In this document: positions 40,485 through 49,484 of the stretch, piece after piece
Numbering within the stretch: position 1 is the stretch's first letter
Layout of the letters: each line of letters opens with the position of its first letter
NCBI GenBank assembly: GCA_964434165.1
Contig: CAYSUS010000004.1
Coordinates: 70,540 to 134,539 of the forward strand
DNA from: CAYSUS01 sp964434165
GTDB lineage: Bacteria; Planctomycetota; Planctomycetia; Pirellulales; Thermoguttaceae
DNA length: 64,000 bases
Direction: 5' to 3'
Notes under the pieces: generated by a model
Seen by the model: the letters and a program-made list of their open reading frames with translations, nothing else
What the model was told of the DNA's origin: nothing
The model's database searches: none
Position numbers and translations under genes: made by a program

Positions 40485-40498
40485 GGGGCGTTTGTCAA
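40475..40498 (-). promoter_or_regulatory. Promoter of pncB-nadE
   Basis: On the minus strand a perfect TTGACA (40498-40493) is followed 17 bases later by ATGATT. An alternative -10 is TAATGA after 15. The weak -10 box lies inside the palindromic operator. The start would be about 95 bases ahead of the pncB ATG. Confidence 0.55.
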
Positions 40499-40738
40499 GC
40501 GAATCGAGCTCGCGCGTGCCGGGAATAGGCTTGGCGGGCTTCGGTCTGCGGCTACCCGGACCGACACAGAGCGTCGGACCGGGGCGGTTCCTACGCAGAG
40601 CATGGGAACCAGACCCTGTGGACACGAGCACTTGCCACCCCCGCGGCGGGACTGAGCCGTAGCCTATGCTTTCTTGCAGTCGAGCCCTGGCAGTCGGGTT
40701 CGGCTGGGGGTCAACCTACCCATCGGGATGGTTCTCGC

Positions 40739-42148
40739 ATGCCCGCCACGACGCGGCGAATTCACGAGCCCTGGTACGTGCGCGAAGCCGTCAACCGGCT
40801 CCTGGACGGCTGCGCGGTGGTGGCCGGGCTGGTCGTGGCGATCGAGGCGGCCGACGCCGCGCAGGAGCGCTCGCCCATGCTCACGGCCGCCGCGGCCGTG
40901 ATTCTGTTCTACCTCGTGGCCGAGGTCAGCGGCATGTACCGCAACTGGCGGGGCGTGCCGGCCGAGCGCGAGGTGCTGTGCGTGTTCTGGACCTGCGCCT
41001 TCTGGGCCCTGGGGCTTCTCGTTCTCGGGCTGCTCACGGGCTCCGCGGATCGGTTCGAGCGGAGCACGGTGCTGTCGTGGCTGGTGAGTACTCCGCTCTT
41101 CATGACCGCCTGCCGTCTGGCGGTCCGGTCCGTGCGGCGGCTACTCCGCGCGCGGGGCTACAACGTGCGGGGCTTCGCCGTGGTGGGCGTCAACGAGCTG
41201 GCGTTTCAGCTCGCGCGCAACATCGACATGTCGCCCGAGCTGGGCCTGAAGCTGATCGGCTTCTACGACGACCGGCCCGGCGAGCGCACGCCCCCGATCC
41301 CCACGAGCCTCGGTCCGCGGATCGGCACGATCGACGAGCTGGTCGAGCACGCGCGCCAGGGCTGCGTGGACATGATCTACATCACCTTCCCGATGCGCGC
41401 GGAGGACCGCATCCGCGGCATCCTCGACCGCCTCAGCGACACGACGGCCTCGGTGTACATCGTGCCCGACTTCTTCGTGTTCGAGCTGCTCCACTCCCGC
41501 TGGACGAGCATCAACGGGCTGCCCGTGGTCAGCGTGTTCGAGAACCCGTTCTACGGCGTGGACGGGCTGGTCAAGCGGAGCCTGGACGTGGTCCTGGCGA
41601 CGGTATTCCTGGCGGTAGCGGCCTTGCCGATGGCGGCGATCGCCGCGGCCATCAAGCTCACCTCGCCGGGGCCGGTGCTGTTCCGGCAGCGGCGATTCGG
41701 GCTGGACGGCCGGGAGATCCTCGTGTGGAAGTTCCGCACCATGCGGGTTTGCGAGGACGGAGGAGAGGTGCGCCAGGCCACGCGTTACGACCCCCGCGTG
41801 ACGCCCCTGGGGGCCTTCCTCCGCCGCACGTCGCTCGACGAGCTGCCGCAGCTTTTCAACGTGCTCCAGGGCAACATGTCCCTGGTCGGGCCCCGGCCCC
41901 ACGCCACGGCCCACAACGAGCACTACCGCTCGAGGATCCAGGGATACATGCTCAGGCACAAGGTCCGCCCCGGCATCACCGGTCTGGCCCAGGTCAACGG
42001 CTGCCGCGGCGAGACCGACACGCTGGGCAAAATGGAACAGCGCGTGGAGTTCGACCACCGCTACATTCGCGAATGGTCGCTGTGGATGGACCTGAGGATC
42101 CTGTTTCGAACCGTATGGGTGGTGCTTTCCGGGCAGAATGCGCATTAG
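40739..42148 (+). CDS. Undecaprenyl-phosphate sugar phosphotransferase (WcaJ-type)
   Basis: This 469-aa polyprenyl-phosphate hexose-1-phosphate transferase starts exopolysaccharide synthesis. It has four N-terminal membrane helices, a CoA-binding-like Rossmann domain (RGFAVVGVNELAFQLARN) and the C-terminal bacterial sugar transferase core. The core motifs are LVKRSLDVVLATVFL, LFRQRRFGLDGREILVWKF, the SLDELPQLFNVLQGNMSLVG segment and GPRPHA. ATG 40739 is chosen as the first in frame. The GT4 gene follows 61 bases after its stop, with a repeat between. It probably initiates the glycan extended by the GT4. Confidence 0.95.
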   Translation: MPATTRRIHEPWYVREAVNRLLDGCAVVAGLVVAIEAADAAQERSPMLTAAAAVILFYLVAEVSGMYRNWRGVPAEREVLCVFWTCAFWALGLLVLGLLTGSADRFERSTVLSWLVSTPLFMTACRLAVRSVRRLLRARGYNVRGFAVVGVNELAFQLARNIDMSPELGLKLIGFYDDRPGERTPPIPTSLGPRIGTIDELVEHARQGCVDMIYITFPMRAEDRIRGILDRLSDTTASVYIVPDFFVFELLHSRWTSINGLPVVSVFENPFYGVDGLVKRSLDVVLATVFLAVAALPMAAIAAAIKLTSPGPVLFRQRRFGLDGREILVWKFRTMRVCEDGGEVRQATRYDPRVTPLGAFLRRTSLDELPQLFNVLQGNMSLVGPRPHATAHNEHYRSRIQGYMLRHKVRPGITGLAQVNGCRGETDTLGKMEQRVEFDHRYIREWSLWMDLRILFRTVWVVLSGQNAH

Positions 42149-42156
42149 CGCGGACC

Positions 42157-42191
42157 GGACTTCCGAAGTCTGCGAGACTTCGGAGGTCTCC
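42157..42191. repeat. Palindromic dispersed repeat, family B
   Basis: GGACTTCCGAAGTCTGCG followed by AGACTTCGGAGGTCTCC forms a hairpin with two or three mismatches. It lies between the WcaJ-type gene and the GT4 gene, in the same orientation as the other members. Confidence 0.78.
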
Positions 42192-42209
42192 TAATCAGGG
42201 GAGCCTGCG

Positions 42210-43490
42210 ATGACCGAGTCGTTCGCATCGGCCGATTTCGATTCCTTGGCCTCGCCCGTCGTCGTCTGCCCGCCGCAGACGTTGCCCGACGTGGAGCGAA
42301 AGACCATACCCGTCCTGCACCTGATCAATGGCGAGCACTACGCGGGAGCGGAGCGGGTGCAGGACCTGTTGGCCTTGCGCCTGCCGGAGACGGGCTTCGA
42401 GGTGGGATTCGCGTGCCTGAAGCCGGGCCGGTTCGCCGTGACGTGCCGCGCGGTCGAGACGCCCTTGTTCGAAACGCCGATGCACGGCCGGCTCGACCTC
42501 CGCCCGGTGCGCCGCATCGCCCGCATCACCCGCGGCGCCGGCTACCGTCTGATCCACGCGCACACGCCTCGGGCGCTATGGATCGGCCGGCTGGCCGCGC
42601 GCGCCGCGGGCGTGCCCCTGGTATATCATCTTCACAGCCCGGCCGCGCGCGACAGCACGCGCCGGCTGCGCAACTGGTCCACCGCCCTGGTCGAGCGGCT
42701 CAGCCTGGCGGGGGTCGCGAGGGTGATCGCCGTGTCGGAGAGCCTGGCCGAGGAGGCAAGGCGGTGGCACGCGGCGCGGGGGCGGGTCCGCGTGGTCCCC
42801 AACGGCGTGCCGGTCGTCGAGGACCTCGCCCCGCGCCGTCGGCCCGAGGGCCGCTGGACGCTGGGCACGGTGGCCCTGTTCCGGCCTCGCAAGGGGATCG
42901 AGATCCTCCTGGAGGCCCTGGCCATCCTCGATCGCCGGGACCTGTCCGTCCGGCTCCGCGCGGTGGGGCCGTTCGAGTCGGCCGAATACGAGAAGTCCTT
43001 GCGCGAGAAGGCGCGGGAGCTCGGCGTGACGGGCATCGTCGAGTGGACGGGCATGGTCGAGGATGTCGCAGCCCAGATGGCCCGCATGGACCTGCTGGTG
43101 CTTCCGAGCCTGTTCGGCGAGGGCATGCCCATGGTCGTGCTCGAGGCCATGGCCGCGGGCGTGCCCGTGGTGGCGACGTCGGTCGAAGGCACGGCCGAGG
43201 CGATCCGCCCGGGACAGGACGGACTGCTCGTCCCGCCTGGCGATCCAAGGGAGCTGGCCCGGGCGATCGCCCGACTGATCCACGGCGAGGTTGATTGGGA
43301 GGCCCTCCGCCGCAGCGCCCTGGCCCGGCAGGCCGACCGCTTCTCCGACCGCGCCATGGCCCGGGGCGTCGCCCAGGTGTATCGGGAGGTGTTCAGGTTG
43401 GGCGATCCCCTTCGCGCCGAGCCGGTGTGTCGGCATCGGTCGCGCGGCGGCCGTACTTCACCCGGTCGGTCGCGCGGCGGCCGTAGTTGA
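42210..43490 (+). CDS. Glycosyltransferase family 4
   Basis: This 426-aa GT-B-type transferase extends an exopolysaccharide. Visible elements are VLHLINGEHYAGAERVQDL (N-terminal domain), AVSESLAEEARRW and the nucleotide-sugar binding EX7E-type region FGEGMPMVVLEAMAAGVPVV, followed by TSVEGTAEAI. ATG 42210 follows GGGGAGCC. The final 18 residues are basic repeats (SRGGRTSPGRSRGGRS) and overlap the end of the converging Wzz gene by 98 bases. That tail probably arose from a small duplication and may be dispensable. Confidence 0.92.
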   Translation: MTESFASADFDSLASPVVVCPPQTLPDVERKTIPVLHLINGEHYAGAERVQDLLALRLPETGFEVGFACLKPGRFAVTCRAVETPLFETPMHGRLDLRPVRRIARITRGAGYRLIHAHTPRALWIGRLAARAAGVPLVYHLHSPAARDSTRRLRNWSTALVERLSLAGVARVIAVSESLAEEARRWHAARGRVRVVPNGVPVVEDLAPRRRPEGRWTLGTVALFRPRKGIEILLEALAILDRRDLSVRLRAVGPFESAEYEKSLREKARELGVTGIVEWTGMVEDVAAQMARMDLLVLPSLFGEGMPMVVLEAMAAGVPVVATSVEGTAEAIRPGQDGLLVPPGDPRELARAIARLIHGEVDWEALRRSALARQADRFSDRAMARGVAQVYREVFRLGDPLRAEPVCRHRSRGGRTSPGRSRGGRS

Positions 43491-44829
43491 CGACCGGGGG
43501 GTGAAGCAGGAATACCAGCCCCAGGCCCCCGAACACCCCGCCGGCGGCCCCGACCGCGACGATCGTCGTCTTGCCCGGGCCCACGGGCCGCGTGTCGGCC
43601 TGAGGATCGTCGAGCCGCGTGATCAGACTTGCGGATCCGGCGGCGGCCTGGCGCGCGCGGGCGTCGGCCAGGGCCGCGCTGGCCTCGTCGAGGATCGTGC
43701 TGCACTGCCGGACCTCGTTGACCAGGTTGCCGTACCGGGCTCGCAGCCCGGCCAGCCGGTGCAGCCGGTCCTGCACGTCGTCGTACTGCTTCTGGATATC
43801 GCCGACGCGCGCCTCGCCCACGCGCAAATCGGCACGGAGGACCTGCGTGGCGGCCGTGAGCTCCTGGCGGAGCTTCGCGCGGATCTCGTCCTCGGCCGCC
43901 AGGGCCGCGCGGGCCAGCGGATGGTCCTCGCTCATCCGCCCCATGGCCTGGGCGGTGCGCAGCTGGGCATCGACCAGGCCTTCCTTAAGACGCTGCAGTG
44001 CAGGCTGCGACTGAAGCAGCTCGTTGGGGGTGGAGAGAAGTGCGTCGGGATCGTCCGCCGCCGCCTCCAAGAGCGCGAGCTGCTGCTCCCGGGCGACCTG
44101 GGCCGCGCGGGCCGCGCGCAGGTCGTCGCGGACCCGGGTGGCCGTGATGCGGAGATTCCCCTCGCCGCGTCCCGAGTCGTTCAGGCTCCGCAGCTCGCCC
44201 AGGTCGCTGCCGACCTCGCTCTCCATGGCCTCCAGACGCTCGGTGGCCGCGTCCAGCCGGTTCTGTGCCAGATCGACCTCCTGCTCCAGCTCGGCCACGA
44301 CGCTCTGCGCCTTGCGGTCGCGGATGTCTTTCAGGCAGGCCTCCAGCGCGCCGCTCAGCGCCGCGGCCATGTCGAGGGCACGCGGGCGACTGCCGGCCGT
44401 GACCGACAGATGGATCACCTCGGTCGTGCCGAACTCCGCCCCCTTGGGGGCCGAGACCTCGATCGCGTCGCGGGCGTCGCGCACGTCGTCGGCCGTGGGC
44501 CAGGAATCCGGCTCCGGATGGCGCGCCGGCGGACCGACCTCCTCCAGGGCCGAGCGGACCACGGCGTTGTTGCGCGCAAGCTCCAGGATCGTCTCCTGGG
44601 CGTTCTTCATGGCTTCGGTCGTATCGAAGCGGCCCTGGCGCTCGCCCCCAGCCGCCTCGTCGCGCACAAGCAGCGACTGGGTGGCCTTCCAGGCCGGCGG
44701 CGCAAACAGGGCATAGAGCAGGGCCAGGCAGGAGAGCGCCACGGCCGGCGTCAGCCACAGGCGCGAATGCTCGCCCAGGGCCGCGAGGAACTGCCGCACT
44801 TGCTGGGTCGTAGCGGATGAATCGGTCAT
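43393..44829 (-). CDS. Wzz/GumC-type polysaccharide chain-length protein
   Basis: This 478-aa inner-membrane protein has a first transmembrane helix at about residues 24-44 (LWLTPAVALSCLALLYALF). A long periplasmic coiled coil follows (ELEQEVDLAQNRLDAATERL; LRITATRVRDDLRAARA). A second helix lies at about 425-445 (TTIVAVGAAGGVFGGLGLVF). This is the Wzz/Bdellovibrio-type polysaccharide co-polymerase layout that sets glycan length. The C-terminal tail carries a repeated YGRRATD unit and no tyrosine kinase domain. It overlaps the GT4 gene tail-to-tail. Confidence 0.87.
   Translation of the reverse strand: MTDSSATTQQVRQFLAALGEHSRLWLTPAVALSCLALLYALFAPPAWKATQSLLVRDEAAGGERQGRFDTTEAMKNAQETILELARNNAVVRSALEEVGPPARHPEPDSWPTADDVRDARDAIEVSAPKGAEFGTTEVIHLSVTAGSRPRALDMAAALSGALEACLKDIRDRKAQSVVAELEQEVDLAQNRLDAATERLEAMESEVGSDLGELRSLNDSGRGEGNLRITATRVRDDLRAARAAQVAREQQLALLEAAADDPDALLSTPNELLQSQPALQRLKEGLVDAQLRTAQAMGRMSEDHPLARAALAAEDEIRAKLRQELTAATQVLRADLRVGEARVGDIQKQYDDVQDRLHRLAGLRARYGNLVNEVRQCSTILDEASAALADARARQAAAGSASLITRLDDPQADTRPVGPGKTTIVAVGAAGGVFGGLGLVFLLHPPVVNYGRRATDRVKYGRRATDADTPARREGDRPT
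43436..43485. repeat. Perfect 20-base direct repeat in overlapping 3' ends
   Basis: TCGGTCGCGCGGCGGCCGTA occurs at 43436-43455 and again at 43466-43485, a period of 30 bases. Because 30 is a multiple of three, both frames survive. It gives SRGGR repeats in the GT4 and YGRRATD repeats in the Wzz protein. It looks like a recent tandem duplication. Confidence 0.9.
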
Positions 44830-45044
44830 GACGATCCCACGGTATTCACTCGAGCCGGCAAACCTCTACCCCACCTGGATGCGCCCCAGGAGCGCTCTGG
44901 AGCACCCAAGTATAGGTCGCGGCCAAGAGGCCCGTTCCGATCCCCCCAACCTGCGATTGCCGCAGCCCCGCCGCCCCCGCTACACTTGCGCGCCGCCGCG
45001 GCAGCCGTCCTGCCAGCCGAACCTCCCATCCCAAGGGGATCGCC

Positions 45045-46688
45045 ATGTCCTGCACGCTGCTCCTCGCGGTGGCCTTAGTCGCCCAAACCGCACCGCCCGG
45101 CCCGGACGTGGCCGTGGTCTGCCCCGAGTCCCTGCGCGAGGCCCTGGCCCCCTGGGTGCGGTTCCGCACTGAGCAGGGGCACCGGATCTTCATGCTCTCG
45201 GCCGCGGGCTCAGCCGAGCAGATCCGCGACCGCATTCGCCAGGCCGCCCAGGGTCAGCGGCTCCGCTACGCGGTGCTGGTGGGCGACGCCGATCCCCGCA
45301 TGGCGCAGAGCCCCGCAATCCGCGCCCGCTGCGTGCCGACCCACCTGGCCGAGGCGGAGGTGAACGTCCTGTGGGGCTCCACGCCGACCCTCGCCACGGA
45401 CAACTGGTACGCCGACCTGGACGACGATGTGGCTCCGGACCTGGCGGTCGGGCGCCTTCCGGCCGACTCGCCCGAGCAGCTCGCCGCCATCGTCGCCAAG
45501 ATCCTGGCCTACGAGCGGTCGGGCGATTTCGGGGCCTGGCGCCGCAAGCTCAACTTCGTGGCGGGCGTGGGAGGATTCAGCCCGCTGGCCGACATGGTCC
45601 TGGAGTCGTCGGCCCGCTACTTCCTCACGCGCGACGTGCCGGCGGGCTTCGACCTCTCGATGACCTACGCGAGCTGGCGCAGCCCCTACTGCCCCGATCC
45701 ACGGCGATTCCACCAGACCACGGTCGAGCGGCTCAACGAGGGGGCGTGGTTCTGGGTGTATATCGGCCACGGCTTCCACCTCGGCCTCGACCGGGTGAAC
45801 ACGCCGCGAGCCCGCTATCCGATCCTCCACGTCGGCGACCTGGACAGGCTGCGGTGCCGTCCGCAGACGGCGCCCATCGCGCTGTTCCTGGCCTGCTACA
45901 CCGGGGCCTTTGACGTGCGCGACGACTGCCTGGCCGAACAGATGCTCCGTTCGCCGGGCGGTCCGGTGGCGATCGTGGCCAGCTCGCGCGTGGCCATGCC
46001 GTACGGGCTTGGAGTGATGGCCACGGAGCTTATGGACGAGTGCTTCCAGCGCCGCGCGGCCACGCTGGGCGAGGCCCTGCTCGCCGCCAAGCGCGCCGCG
46101 CTGGACGACGGCCCCCGGGGCAAGCGCCGCGAGATGCTCGACGCCATCGCCGCCTCGCTCAGCCCAACCGGGGCCAAGATCGCCGCAGAACGCGCCGAGC
46201 ACGTGCTGCTGTTGAACCTCATCGGTGACCCGCTCCTGCGCCTGAAGCATCCGGGCGAGGTGCATCTTGACGTTCCCGGTTCGGCCGGGCGCGGCGAGGC
46301 CCTCGCAGTTCGCGGCCGAAGCGACGTGGACGGCCCGTGCACCGTGGAACTGGCCGTGGAGCGCGGTCGCCTGACCTTCAGGCACGCAGGCCGCCGCGCC
46401 TATCCCGAGTCGGACAACGACCTGGAAGGCTTCCAGCCCGTGTACCAGAAGGCCAACGATCTGCGCCTGGACCAGGTGGAAACAACCGTCGAGGGGGGTC
46501 GGTTTACCGCGCGCCTGACCGTCCCCGAGGAGGCCGCCGGACCGTGCGTAGTTCGGGCCTTCGTGGAAGGCGCGAAGGGGTTCGCCCTGGGGGCGTCGAG
46601 CGTTAGAATCGAGCGGGCGGCGCGCACCGCTGACGCGACGACGGGTCGCCGACCCGCCGGTCCTCCCGCCATCGACCGCCCTCGATGA
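45045..46688 (+). CDS. Peptidase C25 (gingipain-like) protein
   Basis: This 547-aa protein has a short signal peptide (TLLLAVALVAQTAPPG). A caspase-like alpha/beta C25 domain follows. The catalytic dyad is His242 in YIGHGFHL and Cys284 in FLACYTGAFD. The upstream strands carry VLVGDADPR and DLAVGRLPADSPEQ. The C-terminal part is a beta-sandwich of the type that follows C25 domains. It lacks the T9SS tail of gingipains. It may cut exported proteins. Its end overlaps the sirtuin start by four bases (ATGA), so the two are translationally coupled. Confidence 0.87.
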   Translation: MSCTLLLAVALVAQTAPPGPDVAVVCPESLREALAPWVRFRTEQGHRIFMLSAAGSAEQIRDRIRQAAQGQRLRYAVLVGDADPRMAQSPAIRARCVPTHLAEAEVNVLWGSTPTLATDNWYADLDDDVAPDLAVGRLPADSPEQLAAIVAKILAYERSGDFGAWRRKLNFVAGVGGFSPLADMVLESSARYFLTRDVPAGFDLSMTYASWRSPYCPDPRRFHQTTVERLNEGAWFWVYIGHGFHLGLDRVNTPRARYPILHVGDLDRLRCRPQTAPIALFLACYTGAFDVRDDCLAEQMLRSPGGPVAIVASSRVAMPYGLGVMATELMDECFQRRAATLGEALLAAKRAALDDGPRGKRREMLDAIAASLSPTGAKIAAERAEHVLLLNLIGDPLLRLKHPGEVHLDVPGSAGRGEALAVRGRSDVDGPCTVELAVERGRLTFRHAGRRAYPESDNDLEGFQPVYQKANDLRLDQVETTVEGGRFTARLTVPEEAAGPCVVRAFVEGAKGFALGASSVRIERAARTADATTGRRPAGPPAIDRPR

Positions 46689-47437
46689 GATTCGAAGACG
46701 ACTGCCGCCGCATCGCCCAGTGGCTTCGCGAGGGTGGACCCGCCGTGGCCTTCACCGGCGCGGGGATCAGCACGGAGAGCGGCATCCCCGACTTCCGGTC
46801 GCCGGGCGGCATCTGGGCCCAGTCGCAGCCGGTCTATTTCCAGGACTTCCTGGATAGCGCGGACGCGCGGCGCGAGTACTGGCGGCAGAAGTGCGTCTCG
46901 CACCGCGACTTCGCTGCGGCCAAACCCAACGACGGCCACCGCGTGCTCGCCGGGTGGGAGGAGAAAGGCCTCCTTGAAGGCGTCATCACCCAGAACATCG
47001 ACGGCCTGCACCAGGACGCCGGCAGCCGCCGCGTGCTGGAACTGCACGGCACCGCGCGCCGGATCGGCTGCCTCGCGTGCAAGAGACACTTCGACCCCCA
47101 GCCGCTCGTCGAGCGGTTCCTGGCGACGGGCGAGGTGCCCGACTGCCCCGACTGCGGCGGCCTGTTGAAGCACGCCACGGTCTCCTTCGGCCAGGCCCTT
47201 CCGCCGGAGGTGCTCGAGGAGGCCGTGCGCTGGGCGCAACGAGGCGGACTGCTCCTGGCCATGGGCTCGTCGCTGGTCGTGGAGCCGGCCGCGAGCATCC
47301 CGCGGATCGCCCGACAGAGTGGCGCCCGCGTGGCGATCATCAACCGCGACCCCACGGGCCAGGACGCCACGGCCGACGCGGTGATCCACGACGGCATCGG
47401 GCGCGCGCTCACGGCGATCGACGCGATGGCGGGGTGA
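46685..47437 (+). CDS. cobB: Sir2-family NAD-dependent protein deacetylase
   Basis: This 250-aa sirtuin removes acyl groups from lysine with NAD+. Motifs are GAGISTESGIPDFRS (25-39), TQNIDGLH, catalytic His121 in ELHGTARR, and GSSLVVEPAA. The zinc site is complete: Cys129 and Cys132, then Cys154 and Cys157. The length matches the bacterial cobB class. It is coupled to a C25 peptidase gene, an unusual pairing. Its NAD+ use loosely links it to the pncB-nadE operon. Confidence 0.95.
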   Translation: MRFEDDCRRIAQWLREGGPAVAFTGAGISTESGIPDFRSPGGIWAQSQPVYFQDFLDSADARREYWRQKCVSHRDFAAAKPNDGHRVLAGWEEKGLLEGVITQNIDGLHQDAGSRRVLELHGTARRIGCLACKRHFDPQPLVERFLATGEVPDCPDCGGLLKHATVSFGQALPPEVLEEAVRWAQRGGLLLAMGSSLVVEPAASIPRIARQSGARVAIINRDPTGQDATADAVIHDGIGRALTAIDAMAG

Positions 47438-47461
47438 GCCGCCCGGCTCGCACGCGCGATC

Positions 47462-47490
47462 AAAGCCCGAAGCGTCCGCTCGCCGTCGGG
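47462..47490. repeat. Half copy of repeat family A
   Basis: AAAGCCCGAAGCGTCCGCTC matches the left arm of the copy at 1181-1244 with few differences. No convincing right arm follows. It lies between the sirtuin and DUF4139-like genes. Confidence 0.5.
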
Positions 47491-47520
47491 CTCCTCGCCC
47501 GCGGCAGCGGACTCGCGGCG

Positions 47521-49164
47521 TCAGTTCCTCACCAGCACCGAGTAGCGGTAGCTGAAAGCCTTTTCCTCGCCGGCCCCAAGCGCGACGATCCACACCAGCT
47601 CGTTGCGCGGGTTGACCGACCAGGCGCCTTCCTCGCGGAGCGAGCACTTGGGGTCGCCCTCGGCCGAGATCAGCTCGCCCGAGAAGCGGCGGCGGATGAC
47701 CAGCGTCACTTCCTCCTTGCGATGGTTGTTGGCCGTGACCGTGCCCTGGCAGGCGGTCTTGCGGTACGCGCGGCTGCCCACGTGGACGATCGATCGCCCG
47801 TCGGGCACTTCGCGCTCGGCATGCCGGGCGCGGACGCTCAGCGCCTTGGTCACGTGCAGCGTAGTCCGCTCGCCGGTGTTCACCCAGAAGCTCATCCGCT
47901 GACCGTTGAACCTCTCGCCGTCCGTCACCATGGCCGGGGCCGTGGTCATGGGGAAGGGCAGCGGATTGCGGAACCGCACGGCGTCCCACAGGGCGTCCTG
48001 GTAGCGCTCCGGATCGTTGTCGATCTGGTGCTCCTGGACGTACCGCCCGTCCGATTGCCGCGTGTCGGGGATGATCCACTCGACGATCCGGTCGTAGTCG
48101 GCCTTGCCCGAGCCGGTCTCCAGCGAGAGCGAATCGCCCTCGTCGAGCGTGTGCCGGCCGATGGGCTGGTAGTGCAGATCGACCCCGTCGCCCGACGGCG
48201 CGGCCGAGAAGTCGATGCTGTCCGGGGCCGCCGCATTGAGCCTCACGGCCTGCTGCACGACCATGTTGCGCATCGACGCGTGGCCCGGCTGGAATCGCTG
48301 GTTGAGCTGCTGGAAGAAGCTGCTCCAGGAGGTCTCCAGGGAGAGGGGCGAGGTGACGTGGCTGAACTGCACGCTGGGGAAGCCCGAGATCAGCCGCACC
48401 TCGGCGTCCGCGATCGGCCCCAGCTCGTTCTTGATCACCGCGCTCTGGCGGATCGAGAGGGTCTTGGCGTCGGAGATGTCCACCCGGTAGCTTGGCGCCC
48501 AGGCGATGCCCTTGGCCAGGTAGGTCACGGCGACGGTCGCCGGCTTGTCCTTGATCGGGCCGACGTCAAGGAGCAATACCGGCTTGCGCTGCTTGACCTT
48601 GGTCACCGCACCCTTAGCCTGGATCATGGCGATCCGCGAGCGCTCCACGTAGCACAGGCCGTCGTCGGTCTTCAGCAGCAGCATTCCTGCGGAAGGGGCC
48701 GTCTGGTGCCACCGCCCGTAGTGCCAGTAGCCGAATTGAGGCTGCTCGTACTGGCGGCTGAAAGCGGCCGACCCGCGAGGCGGCTCCATTTCGAGCACCG
48801 TGCCGGCGGCTGGGGGGATGCCGCGTTCGGCGAAATGGACGACCACCTCGCGGCCGGCCAGGTCCTGCTGGAAGTCGCCGCCGCGCGACTGCTCCACGGG
48901 GACCTCGACCACGCGCCGCGTCACGCGGACGGTGACCTTGGCGTCGCTTTCGACCCATAGCGTGCCGTGGACCGGGGTGGGCACGTCCTCCACCCGGTAC
49001 ACTCCCGGTGCCTCCACCTCGGCCGTACGCCGCACCACGGCCAGGCCGTTCTTGAAGAGCCCCAGCGACTCGACCCGCGTGGCCAGGGACGTCTCTTCCG
49101 CGGCGCTCGCCGCGGCTGCGGCGCTCAGGACAACAACCAGGATCGCAGGCACGGCGCGTCTCAT
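47521..49164 (-). CDS. Secreted DUF4139-like protein
   Basis: This 547-aa protein has a signal peptide (AVPAILVVVLSAAAAASAAE). The fold matches DUF4139/mucoidy-inhibitor-type proteins, with all-beta repeats at both ends. Segments include VESLGLFKNGLAVVRRTAEV (N-terminal), VAVTYLAKGIAWAPSYRVDI (DUF4139 hallmark) and LVIRRRFSGELI. It is probably periplasmic. The family's biochemical role is unknown. GGAG precedes ATG 49164. It converges with the sirtuin and is divergent from the propeller lipoprotein gene. Confidence 0.82.
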   Translation of the reverse strand: MRRAVPAILVVVLSAAAAASAAEETSLATRVESLGLFKNGLAVVRRTAEVEAPGVYRVEDVPTPVHGTLWVESDAKVTVRVTRRVVEVPVEQSRGGDFQQDLAGREVVVHFAERGIPPAAGTVLEMEPPRGSAAFSRQYEQPQFGYWHYGRWHQTAPSAGMLLLKTDDGLCYVERSRIAMIQAKGAVTKVKQRKPVLLLDVGPIKDKPATVAVTYLAKGIAWAPSYRVDISDAKTLSIRQSAVIKNELGPIADAEVRLISGFPSVQFSHVTSPLSLETSWSSFFQQLNQRFQPGHASMRNMVVQQAVRLNAAAPDSIDFSAAPSGDGVDLHYQPIGRHTLDEGDSLSLETGSGKADYDRIVEWIIPDTRQSDGRYVQEHQIDNDPERYQDALWDAVRFRNPLPFPMTTAPAMVTDGERFNGQRMSFWVNTGERTTLHVTKALSVRARHAEREVPDGRSIVHVGSRAYRKTACQGTVTANNHRKEEVTLVIRRRFSGELISAEGDPKCSLREEGAWSVNPRNELVWIVALGAGEEKAFSYRYSVLVRN

Positions 49165-49484
49165 GACGTGACTCCTCGACAGGCGACTTGAAAGGACGAT
49201 TGGGCGGCAAGGCCGGGACGCAAACGAGCGGGCGGAAGGCGGCGGATGGTCCGCCGCGACCCGGGGCGACTCGGCCCGCGTGCGTGCCCCGCGACCCATT
49301 CTCCCATGCCAGGCGGCCCCGAGGGGTAACGAGTTTGTAACGAGCCGAATCTCGCCCGGGCGGCGTAACGCGACTACAATCCAAACGCCGGGCACGGCAG
49401 CCTTTTGCGCCGTCCGGTCCGTCGCCTCCCCCACTCCGGGCCGAAGGCCCTCCATCCCCCAAGACCCTCCAAGCGGAATCGACC

